This document shows positions 1 through 12,689 of a DNA stretch of 59,658 nt, piece after piece (within the stretch, counting starts at the first letter, position 1; each line of letters starts with the position of its first letter). The position numbers and the translations under genes are program-made. This stretch comes from Fragilaria crotonensis (taxonomy: Eukaryota; Bacillariophyta; Fragilariophyceae; Fragilariales; Fragilariaceae): positions 1 to 59,658 of the forward strand of contig JAKSYS010000374.1 in the NCBI GenBank assembly GCA_022925895.1, read 5' to 3'. The notes beneath the pieces were generated by a model. The model was not told where the DNA came from, did not search any database, and was given only the letters and a program-made list of their open reading frames with translations.

Positions 1-3000
1 GTGCTGGTCCAATATCCGATGTAGGATGTGGCCAATGGCTTGGCGGCTTATGGCTGTTGATTAGAAAACAAGCAGTCCAGCTTAGGAGTACATGTTCGAG
101 AATTCGAGTATAGATGCGATGGTGATTGACCGCGAGTCATGGGTGTCATTCCTGGTGAGAATTGCTCTTAACAAAAACCATTATAAAACAACTACTTTTT
201 AATTGACAATTCTTGACAACACACACACCTAGTATCCTTTCCTTTTCAACCACTACAGCTTTGGGAGCATCGCAAGCTCATATTTCTGAACTTCATCCTC
301 ATGGATCAAAGCATTCATTCTGTTCTGTGAAGGTGCGGAAGGCAATATTTCCAGTTTGAAATGACTTCTTCTGCAGCAAAGGACAGCTTTGGGAGCATCG
401 CAAGCTCATATTTCTGAACTTCATCCTCATGGATCAAAGCATCCATGCTGTTCTGCGAAGGTGCAGAAGGCAATATTTCCAGTTTGAAATGACTTCTGCA
501 TCAAAGGAGGTGGTGGCAACAAGTCCTCTCAAAAGAAGAAGGCACCATCTAATGACTGATCCATGCATCTCAACTTGCCACTCTTTGTCTGAGGGATCGT
601 CAGTGGTGCACAAACACATCAGACCAAGACTGCCAACAAGCCTGTAACAGCATGCAATGCAACATGCCGGGAACAGGAGTACAAACATTGTGGTCGGACG
701 GAATTTCTTTGATGAGAGCGTGATGAGAGACATATCCTGATACCATGCTTTCCTCATCACTAGTATGGCCAAGGAAAGAAATGACTGTTGAGCTTGTATG
801 CTGGAACAAGATGGTTATTAGACATTGAGGAGAATGGATCAGTAAAAAACAAATGGCTTTGGCTCAACAGAAGAAGACCAGAAGCAGCGCTCAAAGAAGC
901 CAACTTTGCCGTCGCTGTAGTGGGGAAATACCCCTGTGAAAAGAGAAAGCAATCACCAGCACCTTCCAAAATGTCTCTTGTTGTGAAGGAAGATGACTAA
1001 GTGGTATCTCCTTAGGGACAGCAATGCTTATACCCTGAACCCTAATCAAGACCACGATGACATGAAACATCTTTCTTATAAATGAGTCGGTGCTGCAGAA
1101 AGCACCCTCTACTGCATACTACTCAAAGTAGTTCTTCTTAATGAAAAGAAGTGGCATTTAGGATGGGATGACATTCAGTCCGCTATCATTTCCTGTATAT
1201 TTCCTCAGTGTTTGGCTTGCTTTGATATGGGTGCAGGTGTGATGCCATTTGACATGCACCATCTGAAGAATCATTGAGAGTAAGGAGATTGCAACCTGCA
1301 AGTTCCATAGAACATATGAACAGAAGTCAGATGCATGCACACAACCAGTCTTCATTCTTATCAATAACCATGCTTCACAAACTTTCAAAATCCCATGTTC
1401 ATTCCATGGAACCACATTAAAGTCCAGCATAAATCTTAGTACAACAACTCTGTATTTTACATGAAATTGTTGTGGAAAGAATTTGTTCTAGTAGAGAGTG
1501 AGACTGCAGGGCTCCAAGCAACAAGAACAGAATAACAGGACAAGTTGGCAGCAAGGCCTTGATGTTCTCAAGATTCAGCAAACGTTCTGCAAAATGCAGG
1601 ACAAGGAAGACAAATTTAAAGTTGGCACGCAACAACAACACATCATGCAACAAAGAACATGTATTCCGAAATTCATGTCGTAGATTTCTCCGCTTGTTTT
1701 GCTTTAGAAAATGGGACCATAATTAAGCATTGATGGGGTTGGACAACTTGCAAGGCTCGAAGATTTTCACAATCACCAACATCATCCCATGACAGTGCAA
1801 GAACAATAAGAGAATATGGTCATTGTCCATTCATTCTTGGACACCGATTCCCATGTACGCATCGCATGTTTGTTCAAAAGAAGAGTCGTGACGATTCCTG
1901 TGACTCATTCTAAAGTATGAGCAAGTTCAGTAAGGCTGCCTTCTAGACAAGTATGATAGTACTAGTTTGATATTATTGACAGGCAAAACTATCCCTGAAA
2001 AATCAAAGCGGCATCAATGAAGCAAATGAATGGTTAGCCACTGATTGAATTGAGTCCAGTTGTTGAAATCTGCTCCTCATCTACCTAGCACATGCATCTA
2101 CTGTTGCATCATACCAAAATCTACTTCAATTGGAGGATGCACATTGATAATTGAGGACAAAACATATACTCTGGCATAATTTGCTACCAAAATCACATTA
2201 CAATGGTGATTTTGATGATGATGGTAGTGATGATGATAGTGACATGAATCTCAACATTTTGCAGCATCTTTCATTGTTACAGTATATGAATTCAATGGCC
2301 ACCCTGCTTTGATGGTATGGAGCCATTATTAAGCTTTGCATGCATTTTGCTTTGTTGTTGACAGTCTCAAATCATGAGCAATTGTTTGCAGGAAAACTAT
2401 GTTGTGCACCAAAGTATTACTGCCGTAAGTAAGTCTTCTAAAACTTTTACCTCAAGTGACCTGCTTTGTAATGGCAAACTGCAATGATTCCATGCTTGAT
2501 AAGGTTATCTTTTCACTTTAAACTAGTGGGCAAAGAGGAGTCTAGCAAGAGAATCAAAACATCAAAGGATTGAATTTGGAATCATCGCAGTACGCTTTGA
2601 AAACAATTTGTCTACATACTGTGCTTATAAACAAAAGTTGTACCTGGTAGTGAAAATTTCAGGATCAATTGTGAAACTGCTTGCACCCTACTAGTAAAGC
2701 GTACTGTTGAGTACTCCAATACTCCAGAACTGTAGAAGTGGTTATTACCTGAAAACCATGTTATCAATTGAGGGCGGCATTATCGTCAACGACAAGAACT
2801 TATATTGATCTAAAGACAATGTAACCTTTGTCGTCGTGATTAGGGCTTTATCATAACAAACACAATGGAGCTGTGATTTAGAAGATACTTCTTGTTGACA
2901 TGCATGATGATGTTAAAGGGTTCCTCAAGGAGTGAAAATACTGCATTGCAAATTTCAATTTTCATTATAAAGTAACTGCAAGTAATTAAGTGGTAAGTAC

Positions 3001-3845
3001 AATGCTTTGTTCAAGGCATCGGTATTTAGCTCTCCATTGTCTCACATTGTTAAGTTGATATGGTTGACTTTTCCGTTCAAAAAACATGAAGCAACCTGGA
3101 GCAAACTTGTAGCCACGACAATGATTCCAATACAATAGTTTAGATGTTCAAGAAAATTGACATCCACATGAATCCATTCAATCCTAACAATGTTCTTGTC
3201 ATTGTTAATCTTTGTTATCCTTCATGTCCATCAACAATGATGCTCCTGCCATTTCAAGTCGGCAACATCATCCTTAGTATTGCCGAGGCTGACGACACTA
3301 ACGTGCTCTTCGTGAATAATAATTTGAGTTCAAAGAACCATGACGACTACACCCTCAGTAAAATGATACTACACTTGGGCGTTGGTCAAATTCTTTCACA
3401 CAACCATAGGTTTCCAAACAGCAGGTGGTGGTAGCATGATTCCTTCCTTCCTGTGGGTCCCCATGCAAATTACGTGATTCCATTCCACCACGACATGAGG
3501 AATATCTTCCTGGCTGTCGGATCAACTACATGACCCAAACTATGAGCTCGAGTGACGACCACTACTATCATTGGCTAATGGAAGCCCTTCGACCTGCCCC
3601 ACCCCCCTGCCTGGAGTGAAGAGCTATCAAAAGCAGATCCGTCGATTCCACTGCAGTCGGCAATATAGCTACTGTATCCGCCCAGTGTTCCATTACCTAA
3701 TAAAACTACGATCGCAACAGAAGTGGTCTCCCAACATTTAGGATAATCTATAACTATCACCTCAACATTAATAATCATTTTGCAATTGAGAGACTCTGCA
3801 CTTCATGTATCGACACACGAGCAAAGCCTGATCACAGCGAATTCA
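1..3845. other. gene-poor region with relic sequence
   Basis: No convincing gene is seen on either strand. All open frames are under 115 codons, none matches a family I recognise, and the base composition is AT-rich with many short homopolymers. The only clear structure is a tandem duplication near the left end, listed separately. A GATGATGATGGTAGTGATGATGATAG-like microsatellite lies near 2213. The stretch looks like old, decayed mobile-element DNA, but I cannot assign a family. Confidence 0.5.
255..508. repeat. two-copy tandem duplication, about 128-bp unit
   Basis: The block starting ACAGCTTTGGGAGCATCGC at 255 is repeated starting at 383. The copies are about 95% identical over the whole unit, and the second copy is 3 bp shorter in its last third (CTTCTTCTGCAG against CTTCTGCAT). 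Both copies contain an ATGGATCAAAGC start-like sequence, and the reading frame from the second copy continues to 647. No TG..CA ends or inverted repeats are visible, so this looks like a local duplication rather than a mobile element. Confidence 0.85.
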
Positions 3846-5290
3846 TTAGTCGGAGCCTAGGAACCCTGATCGTCGCAGATTGTCTGTCATGATAATAGTT
3901 CGCGTTGAATCAAGGACAAACTCCACTGTTCGAAGGAGCAAGAGTACGGGTGTTAAAGCACAGCATAAGGAGAATCCATCAGCGTTCACCCCGGCCACTT
4001 ACTATTATTTGTATCAGTTGCACACGTAACGTGAATAAACGAGTCGTTGAACTCGTCGTCGATCAGGCAGTCCTTAAACTTCTGAATGAAATACAAGACG
4101 CCGTGATCAAAGTCTTTTGGTGGCCCTGCGTAATCATTGAACGGTCTCTGGGCGGCGATGTCTGAGTAAAGGATCTTCTCCGCAAAGATATCCTTCTTAT
4201 TCAAGAAAAGCATGATCGATGTCTTTGCAAACGCACGGTTATTGCAAACTGACCGGAAAAGCTCCAGCGCCTCAACCATTCTATTTGTCCTCCTTGCCTC
4301 TGCAAGAGCCTGATCGTATTCCGAAAGAGCCGCAACAAAGATGACGGCGTCTACATGGTCGAAGCAATCGATCCACTTGCGACGCTCTGATCGCTGTCCG
4401 CCAACATCATACATTTCAAAATCGATGCCGTCAATTCGGTACCGCTCCATAACAACTTGAGTAGTTCGTACACGAGCGAGCAGGATATCCTGGGTGGTCG
4501 GTCTAAACGAAGGAGAGGCAATACGCAGTGCATCCTGAAAGTATTCCTTGTGACTATCGATAACGTTGACAGCAGCTCGCTTTGACCATACTTCCTTCAT
4601 TGTTTTTGACTGTGGGAGCAAAGATATGATAAGATAAACACATTTTATTTGATCATCCTTGGCAACCAAGTCAACACTCACCTGCCACAATACCCGAATC
4701 GCATCGACTAGTTGAAGAAATAGTTTCGCATCATTATTTGCGGCAAGTCCGGCGCGAGGACTTTGTCCCACCCAGTCACGTGGGTTTGTATTGGAATCGC
4801 CATTCTGAGGGCTCTCTTCTGTGCCTAAGGCTGTGTTATCCACTAGGTGAGAAATGAGTTGGTCGTATGCCTCTTTGGGGGTCATAGTGAAGTCTCCATC
4901 CTCGGGGATAGGTTCCGCTGAAAGGGCATCTTCCAAACCAAGACTCCGCAAATGGGCACAGAGCTTCCTCGTAGCAACGATGATGTTGGATCGAATCACC
5001 ACACCATACATTCTAAGGTCATCGTCGGACCTGGGCGACCCGTGAAGAATTCGCATCTGCTTGAAAATAGTCGATTTTCCAGATTCACCAGCTCCGAGCA
5101 GAAGCAACTTAACCTTTCCTTCTTCTTGCTGCCGTGCGCGATCCAGATCCCGATCAATTCCACTAGATTTTGCAACTTCAGCGGGATCATCAGCCACTGA
5201 TCTGCGTTGATTTTCATACGTAGATCCAGGAGTCGCTGGCGCAGCCGATGAGGAGCTGTTGCCCGCATCTGAGGAAGCTCCGCAACCCAT
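3846..5290 (-). CDS. heterotrimeric G-protein alpha subunit, three exons
   Basis: GTP-binding alpha subunit of a heterotrimeric G protein, acting at the inner face of a membrane downstream of a receptor. Exons are 5290-4682, 4609-4003 and 3925-3846, giving 431 residues. Introns are 4610-4681 (72 bp, in frame and stop-free, so it hides inside the open frame) and 3926-4002 (77 bp). Both begin GTGAG/GTAAG and end CAG. The N-terminus MGCGASS fits N-myristoylation and palmitoylation. All guanine-nucleotide motifs are visible: GAGESGKST (P-loop), the switch I arginine in ARVRTT, DVGGQRSERRKW (switch II), LFLNKKD and TCATDTNN. After joining exon 3 the C-terminal helix ends NLRRSGFLGSD, which lacks the cysteine found four residues from the end in Gi-type subunits. 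An acidic/Ser-rich insert in the helical domain (SPQNGDSNTNPRDWVGQS) is unusual. There are no frameshifts. The family call is firm; the subclass is not. Confidence 0.95.
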
Positions 5291-6240
5291 CTGCTGCTCC
5301 TTTCCTTAGCGTCACCAAGTGTTTTAAACCGAGATGATAACACTAACGATTCGATTGATTCCTATCGAACCAACCTATTCAAAGGGGCAACGAACCAAGC
5401 AAACAACGGGTTAGATTCCCAGGACGGGTCATTCCCAAAGCCAACAACCGAGGGTGGTTGATCGTGACGGCTTGCAACACCGTACAAATTGTACTCTTAG
5501 TACACGATTGTTCCCAAATACACGATCGAAGTATCTACATTCCGAAGAAATTTAACAAAACAAAGATCACTAAACACAAAAAGACATGGAAGCTAAAAAT
5601 ATCGCATCACTTGGCTGGGAGAAACCAAAGGTTACGACAGGACGCACCTTGCCTTTATCGACCTGCTGAAAACGACAACGACGCTTTACTTCCTTTTCGT
5701 ATCGCTCCGGTTGCCAACACTGCACAATTGGATGAAACGATTGTCAGTGAGTTCGAAAGGAATGGGATTCGAGAGTGCTCAAGTCGGATATGTCAATCTG
5801 TTGATGACAAGACTGCAACACGTAGTACAGCTTGGTTAACTGCGACGTTCATTTATACTTGATTTACGACAAAGCATTAAAATCATGCGTCTGTACGACG
5901 ATCGTTGGTCTTGGTGATAATCTGACCGGCCAGCGCAGCGAAAACGCCACCGACCACCTAATTAAGTACTCGGAGTATTCTGTACTCTGTACAACGGAGA
6001 AGCGTACTACCACCGTAGTAGAAGGGGTTGTACGGTTGTACGAGTACAGTACGTCGAGTACTTGTACGTTGGAAGTATGCGTACCACGTATGCATACCCG
6101 TCCCATGTGCAACTTCTACTACAGTACTTGTGCCAGTACCGTGGTAGTCAGAGTGCGTCCCTTTTTTGCTACATTGTACAGTACTAGCAATTTGGAGGAC
6201 TTTCCACTAGAGGTTGACAATAAGTTATGAGGTAGTAACC
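5291..6240. other. intergenic region with a GTAC-rich block
   Basis: Upstream flank of the G-alpha gene. A 134-codon open frame at 5458-5862 begins at TTG rather than ATG and resembles no family I know, so it is not called. The right half is the GTAC-dense block described separately. Confidence 0.5.
5965..6184. repeat. GTAC-dense intergenic block
   Basis: I count about 15 GTAC tetramers in roughly 220 bp, where about one is expected by chance. They are mostly in AGTACT/TGTAC contexts and are interspersed rather than tandem. GTAC is self-complementary, so the block can form many small hairpins. It lies upstream of the G-alpha gene. Confidence 0.7.
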
Positions 6241-9200
6241 TGGGTTGGCGCGCATTTCCAGCTGCTGTCTAACATCTCTTCCACTGAAGTTGCTAATTCA
6301 TGGCTGCTTTCCAAATAAGCATGGTTATTTCACACACACTGCTCCATAATCATAAGTGAGCAATAACCACTTGACGGCTGCAAATGGCAAGGCACCCAGA
6401 GGCAATACCGATGCATACAATCGAGCCTTGGTCAGGTCTCTCCAAGCCTATTACACAGCATGAATGGCATCCAAATAGTCTTTGTCATGGGCTTTCATAG
6501 TGACAAATAATGGTGGTTGAGGATGACCCACCAGTACAATATCAAATCAATAGTAGACACAAAGAACCATTTGCTCTGAAGCAGCCAGCAACCAGCAATC
6601 ACTTTGTTTCCAATAAATCCTCCGTTGATTCTGGAGCATCATAAAAACATGTTGATCAATACATCATCTTGCACCCTATTAACTTCCCTGTCACCCAAAC
6701 TCTAACTACATGCCCAATTCATACAAGACACGCAGCACCAATCCAGTTCCACTCACATGTTAAGCTTCTTTGAATGGAAGGAGCTCATAATTCTTGTTGT
6801 TGTTGTTGCGTTGCCATCCACAGTAGCGCGCAGACCCTTAGGTAGTATGATACCATTCTTGTTCCTGTTGCAACAAACGGTGTCTATCTCCCTGACTGAG
6901 ATGGTGACACTCGCCTTAGCATGGGAGCAACAATCACATAGCCTTTCACAACCACGTCTTACAACGCCGATCAGTTTTATGGCAACCCAGGAGACAACAG
7001 ACCAAACCGGCAGGAGTGCAAGAACACTTTGACTTGAAACTTCTTGACGGACAAAAGAAGTGATGATGATAAAATAAACTGTTGTGTATCAGGACAGAAA
7101 CAAAAGAAAAGTAACTAGGTCCCTCACCATAGGAAAAAGGAAAATGAGTACAACACTGAGGACAAGAAAACCTTTTCCACAGCATATCTATGAATATTCC
7201 AGAAAAATGCAACTTGGTACCGAAAATTACACACTGTTTAGACACAATTCGATGGAAAGAATATGAAATCAAAAGAGACGAGACAGTTAAATGACAATCT
7301 GATTGCACAGAATATACAAATCCAAAAGTGAAATCTGCCGCAGCAGAATTGATGTAATAGACAATTCAGAAGTCAAATATCAAGGAGGAAAGATTGACTG
7401 AATTGCACATAGTAGCAAGTTAGCTATCCAAAACATTATTTGCTTTAATGCCATTGTTGTTTAGTCCATACCCATGACATTTGAACAACAGCTAAATCAA
7501 TGCTCATTTGAATCAAATTAATTAAAGACGAGCGCCTGACAACAATATACGCCTTCAAATGACCATGTGACCAAATGGGGCCTTCTGACAATGTTCCAAC
7601 GCGATACCGAAGTGACAATTAAATGACATCAGCCGACCTTTCTAAGCATTTCTTGGGTCCATATTATGTGGAAAGCACGGACACGCTGGCCAATGATTAA
7701 CTCAAGAACACTGCCAACAACGGTCACTAGCACTGTTTGCATTTTGAATGGCAGGTGAAAGTGCACGAAGAGGAGCAGCACCATGTCACAATGGAGATAA
7801 TGGAGCAAACATGGACAAAGACCCGAAACTGAACAAGATTTGTTTTCTCCTCCACGGTATCAAGACCGATAAGTTCGATGCCGTGAAGTCCCGCACTCCG
7901 CATCATGTCCAGCCAAGGTGAGGCTTAGAATTATTTTGATGTTTGCTTCAATTCTACCAGGGGCAGTATTTTTTTAGGCAGATGGGAAGGCTAAAGCCCA
8001 TTCCAACGGTTAATGTCTCCAAATAGAAGTGCAGCAAATTCAAAGCAGACGCAATTACAGACTGGTACTTTTCCAAAAGAGGAGTTACACTCCTTCCCTT
8101 GTCCTCAACACACCTTTCGGGGACACTTACCCGCGCTGATGCCAAAGATAGCACAATCAATAAATTGATGGGTTAGTACTATATGACCCCCTGTCACTCC
8201 AGGAGAGCATAGTAAAATCAAGGTTTCCCAGCGCTCAAAAGTCGGCTATAGAGGAGAACACAAATTCCTACCTCACCTGAACTTCACCAGCCAAGAAAGA
8301 CACGCCAGATGACCCACAGTAGATATCATATGCCAAACAGGAAAATGTTCCATGAAGTATGCTTTAGAAAAGGGTCCAAATAGGCGCACTGACTACGTCT
8401 TTATGTCTCTCTTGAGTTTCCACATCATATTCAAACTCCAGGATGTTGGTGCTGGATTGGATGGTGCATCATTATCCTGGTGGCTTAACTGACAAATCTC
8501 TCTGACCTTCAATGGCAATTTGGTGCTGACCCTACTAATTACATCAGGAGTTGGTGAGCAAGGCAAGAACAATGCATCATCAAAACAGAAACAATTCGAT
8601 CCTCAGCAGCACCTCGTAACGTGCGATTGGGAACCAATATGCAAACAGCCCAATTTACCAGCCATAGATGTGACGACACAAAGTGGAGTCTGAACCATCT
8701 CGCATCCGACCCTTCTTTTCAGGAATTTCGGACAAAAAATGCCAGTTACATTGCCGACACTGGCTCATTTACTGAATGAAATTGCTTGCTTACTACAATG
8801 GGTCCGTACTGCTACTAGTACCATTCCAACATGAGGATGATTGTGGACTGTGCGTGTGAACAGGTGATGGAACTATTCCGTTGGCACTTTTGCAAAGTTG
8901 GGGTTCATGTTTGCCGAACCGCTACCTCAGCCACTTGCCCCGGTCGAACATGACCAAGGCCGCAATGCATGGTGAGACCAAGAAAGATTTGCTTTGGTGG
9001 TCGAATTGATTGATATAAACAAGTTGAGGCAACAAGCTCCTACAATCATTTTCAGTGGGAACACTGCCATCATTTTGCCTTTTGCTTGCTCAGTGTGCAA
9101 ACTTTAGCCTCCCGGTGGATAGACAGCTGAATTTGCCAAAAATGTGATTGCGCAGAACATGTGTGTGGTTTACGACACCAGAGGCAACCAAAAACAACAA

Positions 9201-11039
9201 ACGGCGGACGACAACGTTGCGGTCGAAGGTGCGGGTACATATATTCATCGCGGTTACCAACGGCTGTTCAAGATGACAAAGCATGGGAACTCAATGGTAT
9301 GCATTACTCTGGAACAAGATGACACACTTCGTAGAAAAATGTGGATCTCAAGGAGTCAAACCTGATTACTAGAGTGTCAGAACGACAACCAAATGGCAAA
9401 CTGGATTGAGAAAAGAGATGGTTTTGCTTGGTGGGTTATGTATTATACTGGAGTGCAACAATGCAATTGCATCATAGCTGCGGTGATAGCCACTTCCATG
9501 AACAAACACACACGTTTGGAGTGAGGCCCCAGAGAACTTTGATGAATGTGCGTGACCACTTGCTGGACAATTCAGCCAATTCCTCACTGTATCAGGATGC
9601 GGTCCAATGGAGATCACCATGATAATCTCCCAATTTTTGACAATGAAGCCAGGCCTCTGCAGACAAAGAAGGAATTCTGATGCCATCTCAAAGGACAAAA
9701 TGATGGAGGGCTTTCAGAGGAAAGCCTAATCAATGGCTGGTGATCACATCACCAAATTGCAACCCACATCGGTAAATGGACACAAGAACTGTGCCCTGCG
9801 AATCTGAAAGAATTGCACAAATGCTTGCTTGTTGTCACCTTCAATGGTCTTGAGCAGAAAACTGCGTGCAGTACTGAGAAAGGCATGTCAGATGACCGCG
9901 CCGTCAGATAAGGGAAACGGTGAAGGTTGTAAGGAAAGGAATTAGGTAGTGATGCTGGTAGAAGGAACAAGGTGTGTGAGCAATGTGTGATCGTGAAGTC
10001 AGCCTTTGCATGATCATTCCAAAACCGTGGGAGAAGTTCAAGACCAACAAGACCTATGGTACAGACCCACCTGAGAGGATGACAGATGCCAACCAATACT
10101 GCAACTACTGCTATCCTCTTAAAGGTTATGCTATCATGGTGGTTCATCATTGTCCATCATGATCAGAATAAGTTTAGATGGCAATGCATGTCCATCTATG
10201 GCCTGCTGTCAGGAAGTAGCAAACATGTATGACAATTGGATGAAATATGTTCAGGTACCTGACAACCTTTGGTCACTTTGCGACAAATATAATAGCATCA
10301 AGCATTGTTAAATCAACGTTTCTTTTGAGGATGTCATTTTAGCTAGTAGCCCAATTAGTTCACTTTAGCAACTCATAAATGGTGTCTCCTTGTATTCTTT
10401 TGCTGTTTTTGTTGCTTACAAACAAATGTCATTTTGAACAAAGCCACAAGCAAAATTGCTGCTTACCATATATGTTTATAACAAGAGCGGTAAAAAGAAT
10501 TGTTTATGTCGTGGGTTAGACACCTAACACCTAAGGTTTCCATGCTGTAGTAAGCAATGTATATTGTTGATATGCCTGCATAAGCAATGAGGTTAAGTAA
10601 GTATGAGCATCCAAATGGCTGCTGTTGTGAACGTCTCGACATTTCCCATGAAGTGTTTTTGATCTGGAAGTAGACAAAGCGGAAAAGCGGATCTTTTCAC
10701 AGCTGAACGACGCGAGAGCTTGCTGCTGACACGATGCCAATCCTCGACGCTTTGCCATCAATCTTCAACCAACACATAAGATGATACTGTGCTGATGTAT
10801 CAAATGGGACAGATTCACATCATAGCCAAGATGTCAGACCTTGCTTAACATTTAACAATCATGCCACATGGAGGACAGATTGAAGCACTTTCCCATTATC
10901 TTGTTGACAACAAGTAGCTTGAATCATGTTGTTTGCCTGCCCAGCAGACATTGGCATGACCACATTCAGTAAGGAATGTGATTGGAATTCTTCCGTGGAT
11001 ATGTCAGGAGGCAATCCCACCCAATGTGTGCCAAGCCAT
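6241..11039. other. gene-poor region, relic DNA
   Basis: Nearly 5 kb with no frame over 135 codons and no recognisable protein. Composition is AT-rich and even. Small frames such as 7084-7266 (+) and 9749-10150 (-) have no domain, partner or codon signature that supports a gene. It passes at its right end into a decayed copia RNase H, so much of it may be old retroelement DNA. I cannot demonstrate that for the middle part. Confidence 0.45.
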
Positions 11040-11450
11040 GCAGCAATGACAATGACCTCCGTAGGTTGGTTGTTGATTCCGACCATGCAAGTTGCCAGCA
11101 ATTCATGGCGGGTTCTTGATTCACCTGAATAGCTAGCCTGAACAAGATCAACCATCAAGACAAGTACAATTGGAGCAGAGTTGCTGTGATGAAACAAGGA
11201 ATGAAAACTCGGCATGGTATCGGATAATGTCACACATGGTGGAAGTACCATTGTTGGGTCCCTTGTTTATTTATGGGGACAATAGGTTCTTCTTCATCCA
11301 CAATGCGAAACATCCAGAGTCGAAATTGAAGATGCGTTTGAACTTGGTTTGCTGCCGTGTTGTCCGCAAAGCGGTTGCAGTGGGCCAATGCTACCCGGGT
11401 AGGCAGGTGTTCACAGAGGACAACCCTACCAACCAAGCGCGAAGACCATG
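11040..11450 (+). pseudogene. decayed copia RNase H fragment
   Basis: Read across frames, this plus-strand stretch shows the order of a Ty1/copia RNase H end: TSTIGAEL near 11155 (usually ETSTFGAEF), then MKQGMK, then LLGPLFIYGDN near 11248-11284, HNAKHPESKLK, and finally TEDNPTNQA near 11420 (usually DNPAD). The two acidic positions in GAEL and YGDN survive. The remainder carries frameshifts, stops and substitutions at conserved lysines. No LTR, RT or integrase is visible nearby, so it is a truncated relic. It is much more decayed than the two copia elements at the right end. Confidence 0.65.
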
Positions 11451-12332
11451 TCTTGCGGGCACTAATGCGACCATTAGTTGGTTTGATTCTTTGCGATATT
11501 ACCGACCAATTTGGAAGGTCGTTTCGGGTTCCCTTAACCGCCCTCATGTCAGCGGCAAAAATATGGCTGTGGATTTGCATCTCAGCGACCTGGAAGGTCC
11601 GGCCAAAACAAGTTCTAGCCGTTAAGCTCCGTTACCGGAGTAATTCCACGTACGCTGGCTTCCAATAACGTGTGTTGCGATATTTGTAGCTGGAACGGTT
11701 GATCCAAACGAGCCGGCAAGGTATTCTTATGCTAAGTGAAATTTCACTTACGGTCAGTGAATTCCACTTACCGTAAGTGAAATTCCACTTATGGTAAGTG
11801 AAATTCCACTTACCGTAGTGGAATTCACTGACCGTAGTGAATTTCACTTACTGAAAATGTCTTCATACTGATCTTCGTAGGCGACGTGTCTCTTTCGGAT
11901 TGTGAGTAAGTGAAATTTCACTTTTGGTAAGTGGAATTGCACTGATCAGGATCCACATGATAAACGCGCCGGCCTTGCTCCTTTCAGTTGAAAAGGACTC
12001 AGCGTGGGAACGATACTCCTACGATGATGTGTCACGTGTTCTCGGATTTTCCACGATTCCGACGGTGCGGCCGGACCTTCCTGAAGGTGCTACTGTAACA
12101 TTTTATCGTGTCCTCGGAGTGGACTACCATCACTATTGCCCACGAACGGCAATATAGCCCTATTCTAGCTACTCTACCTACGAGCACTCGACTGATCCAG
12201 CACGATGCCAATACGACGGAAACAGTACGACACTAATGCGCTACAATGGTCGATGGTCGAGGTGCTGGCGTGACAACACGCTCACTCTTGTCGCTCTAGA
12301 GTCTACGGTAGAGTGAGACGAATGAGCCTAAA
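11451..12332. other. intergenic region containing the palindrome array
   Basis: Apart from the palindrome array, only a 77-codon frame at 11924-12157 is open, and its start lies inside the array. No homology is recognised and I do not support a gene here. Confidence 0.4.
11733..11945. repeat. array of eight 16-18-bp palindromes
   Basis: Six dyad-symmetric units start at 11733, 11755, 11774, 11795, 11816 and 11835, with linkers of 3-4 bases that are mostly CCG, CGGT or TGG. Two more start at 11907 and 11928. The first unit, TAAGTGAAATTTCACTTA, is a perfect 18-bp palindrome, and the others vary at the central W/S positions or are trimmed at one end. Mean spacing within the first six is about 20.4 bp. 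The array lies between the copia relic and the eS29 gene and overlaps no gene I can support. Confidence 0.9.
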
Positions 12333-12689
12333 TTAACGCAAAATCGTCTGCGATACCTTCAACTGTCTGGTTTCGCTCACATGAGCAAGAGCTTGCTTAA
12401 TCCGAGCCATGTATGCATAATGCCACCAGGTACTCGACGACTTCAGCATGAGCTCAGAGTAGTCCGTTGAGGCCGTTGCCGGTCCAAGGCAGCTGCATGT
12501 TGGTTCAGTTATTGGCAAAGTGTCGGCATGTAAATCAACAGCCCTTATGAGACCGATGATTCGCCAATAAAGGTGGCCGCAATGAAACACACTCTCCATC
12601 TGCAACGATAAAATACTCGGTCACATCGTCACATACAACAGGACAATCGGCAAAGAATTAATGAGGTTTCTCTACAGATACTCGATAGT

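Noticed and set aside
5458-5862. 134-codon plus-strand frame between G-alpha and the GTAC block
   Set aside because: It starts at TTG, has no recognisable domain and lies in probable upstream flank; not enough to call a gene.
9749-10150. 133-codon minus-strand frame
   Set aside because: No domain, no supporting neighbour and even base use; a chance opening in relic DNA.
11733-11945. CRISPR-like array
   Set aside because: The repeats are palindromes separated by 3-4 bases with no spacers, and the genome is eukaryotic.
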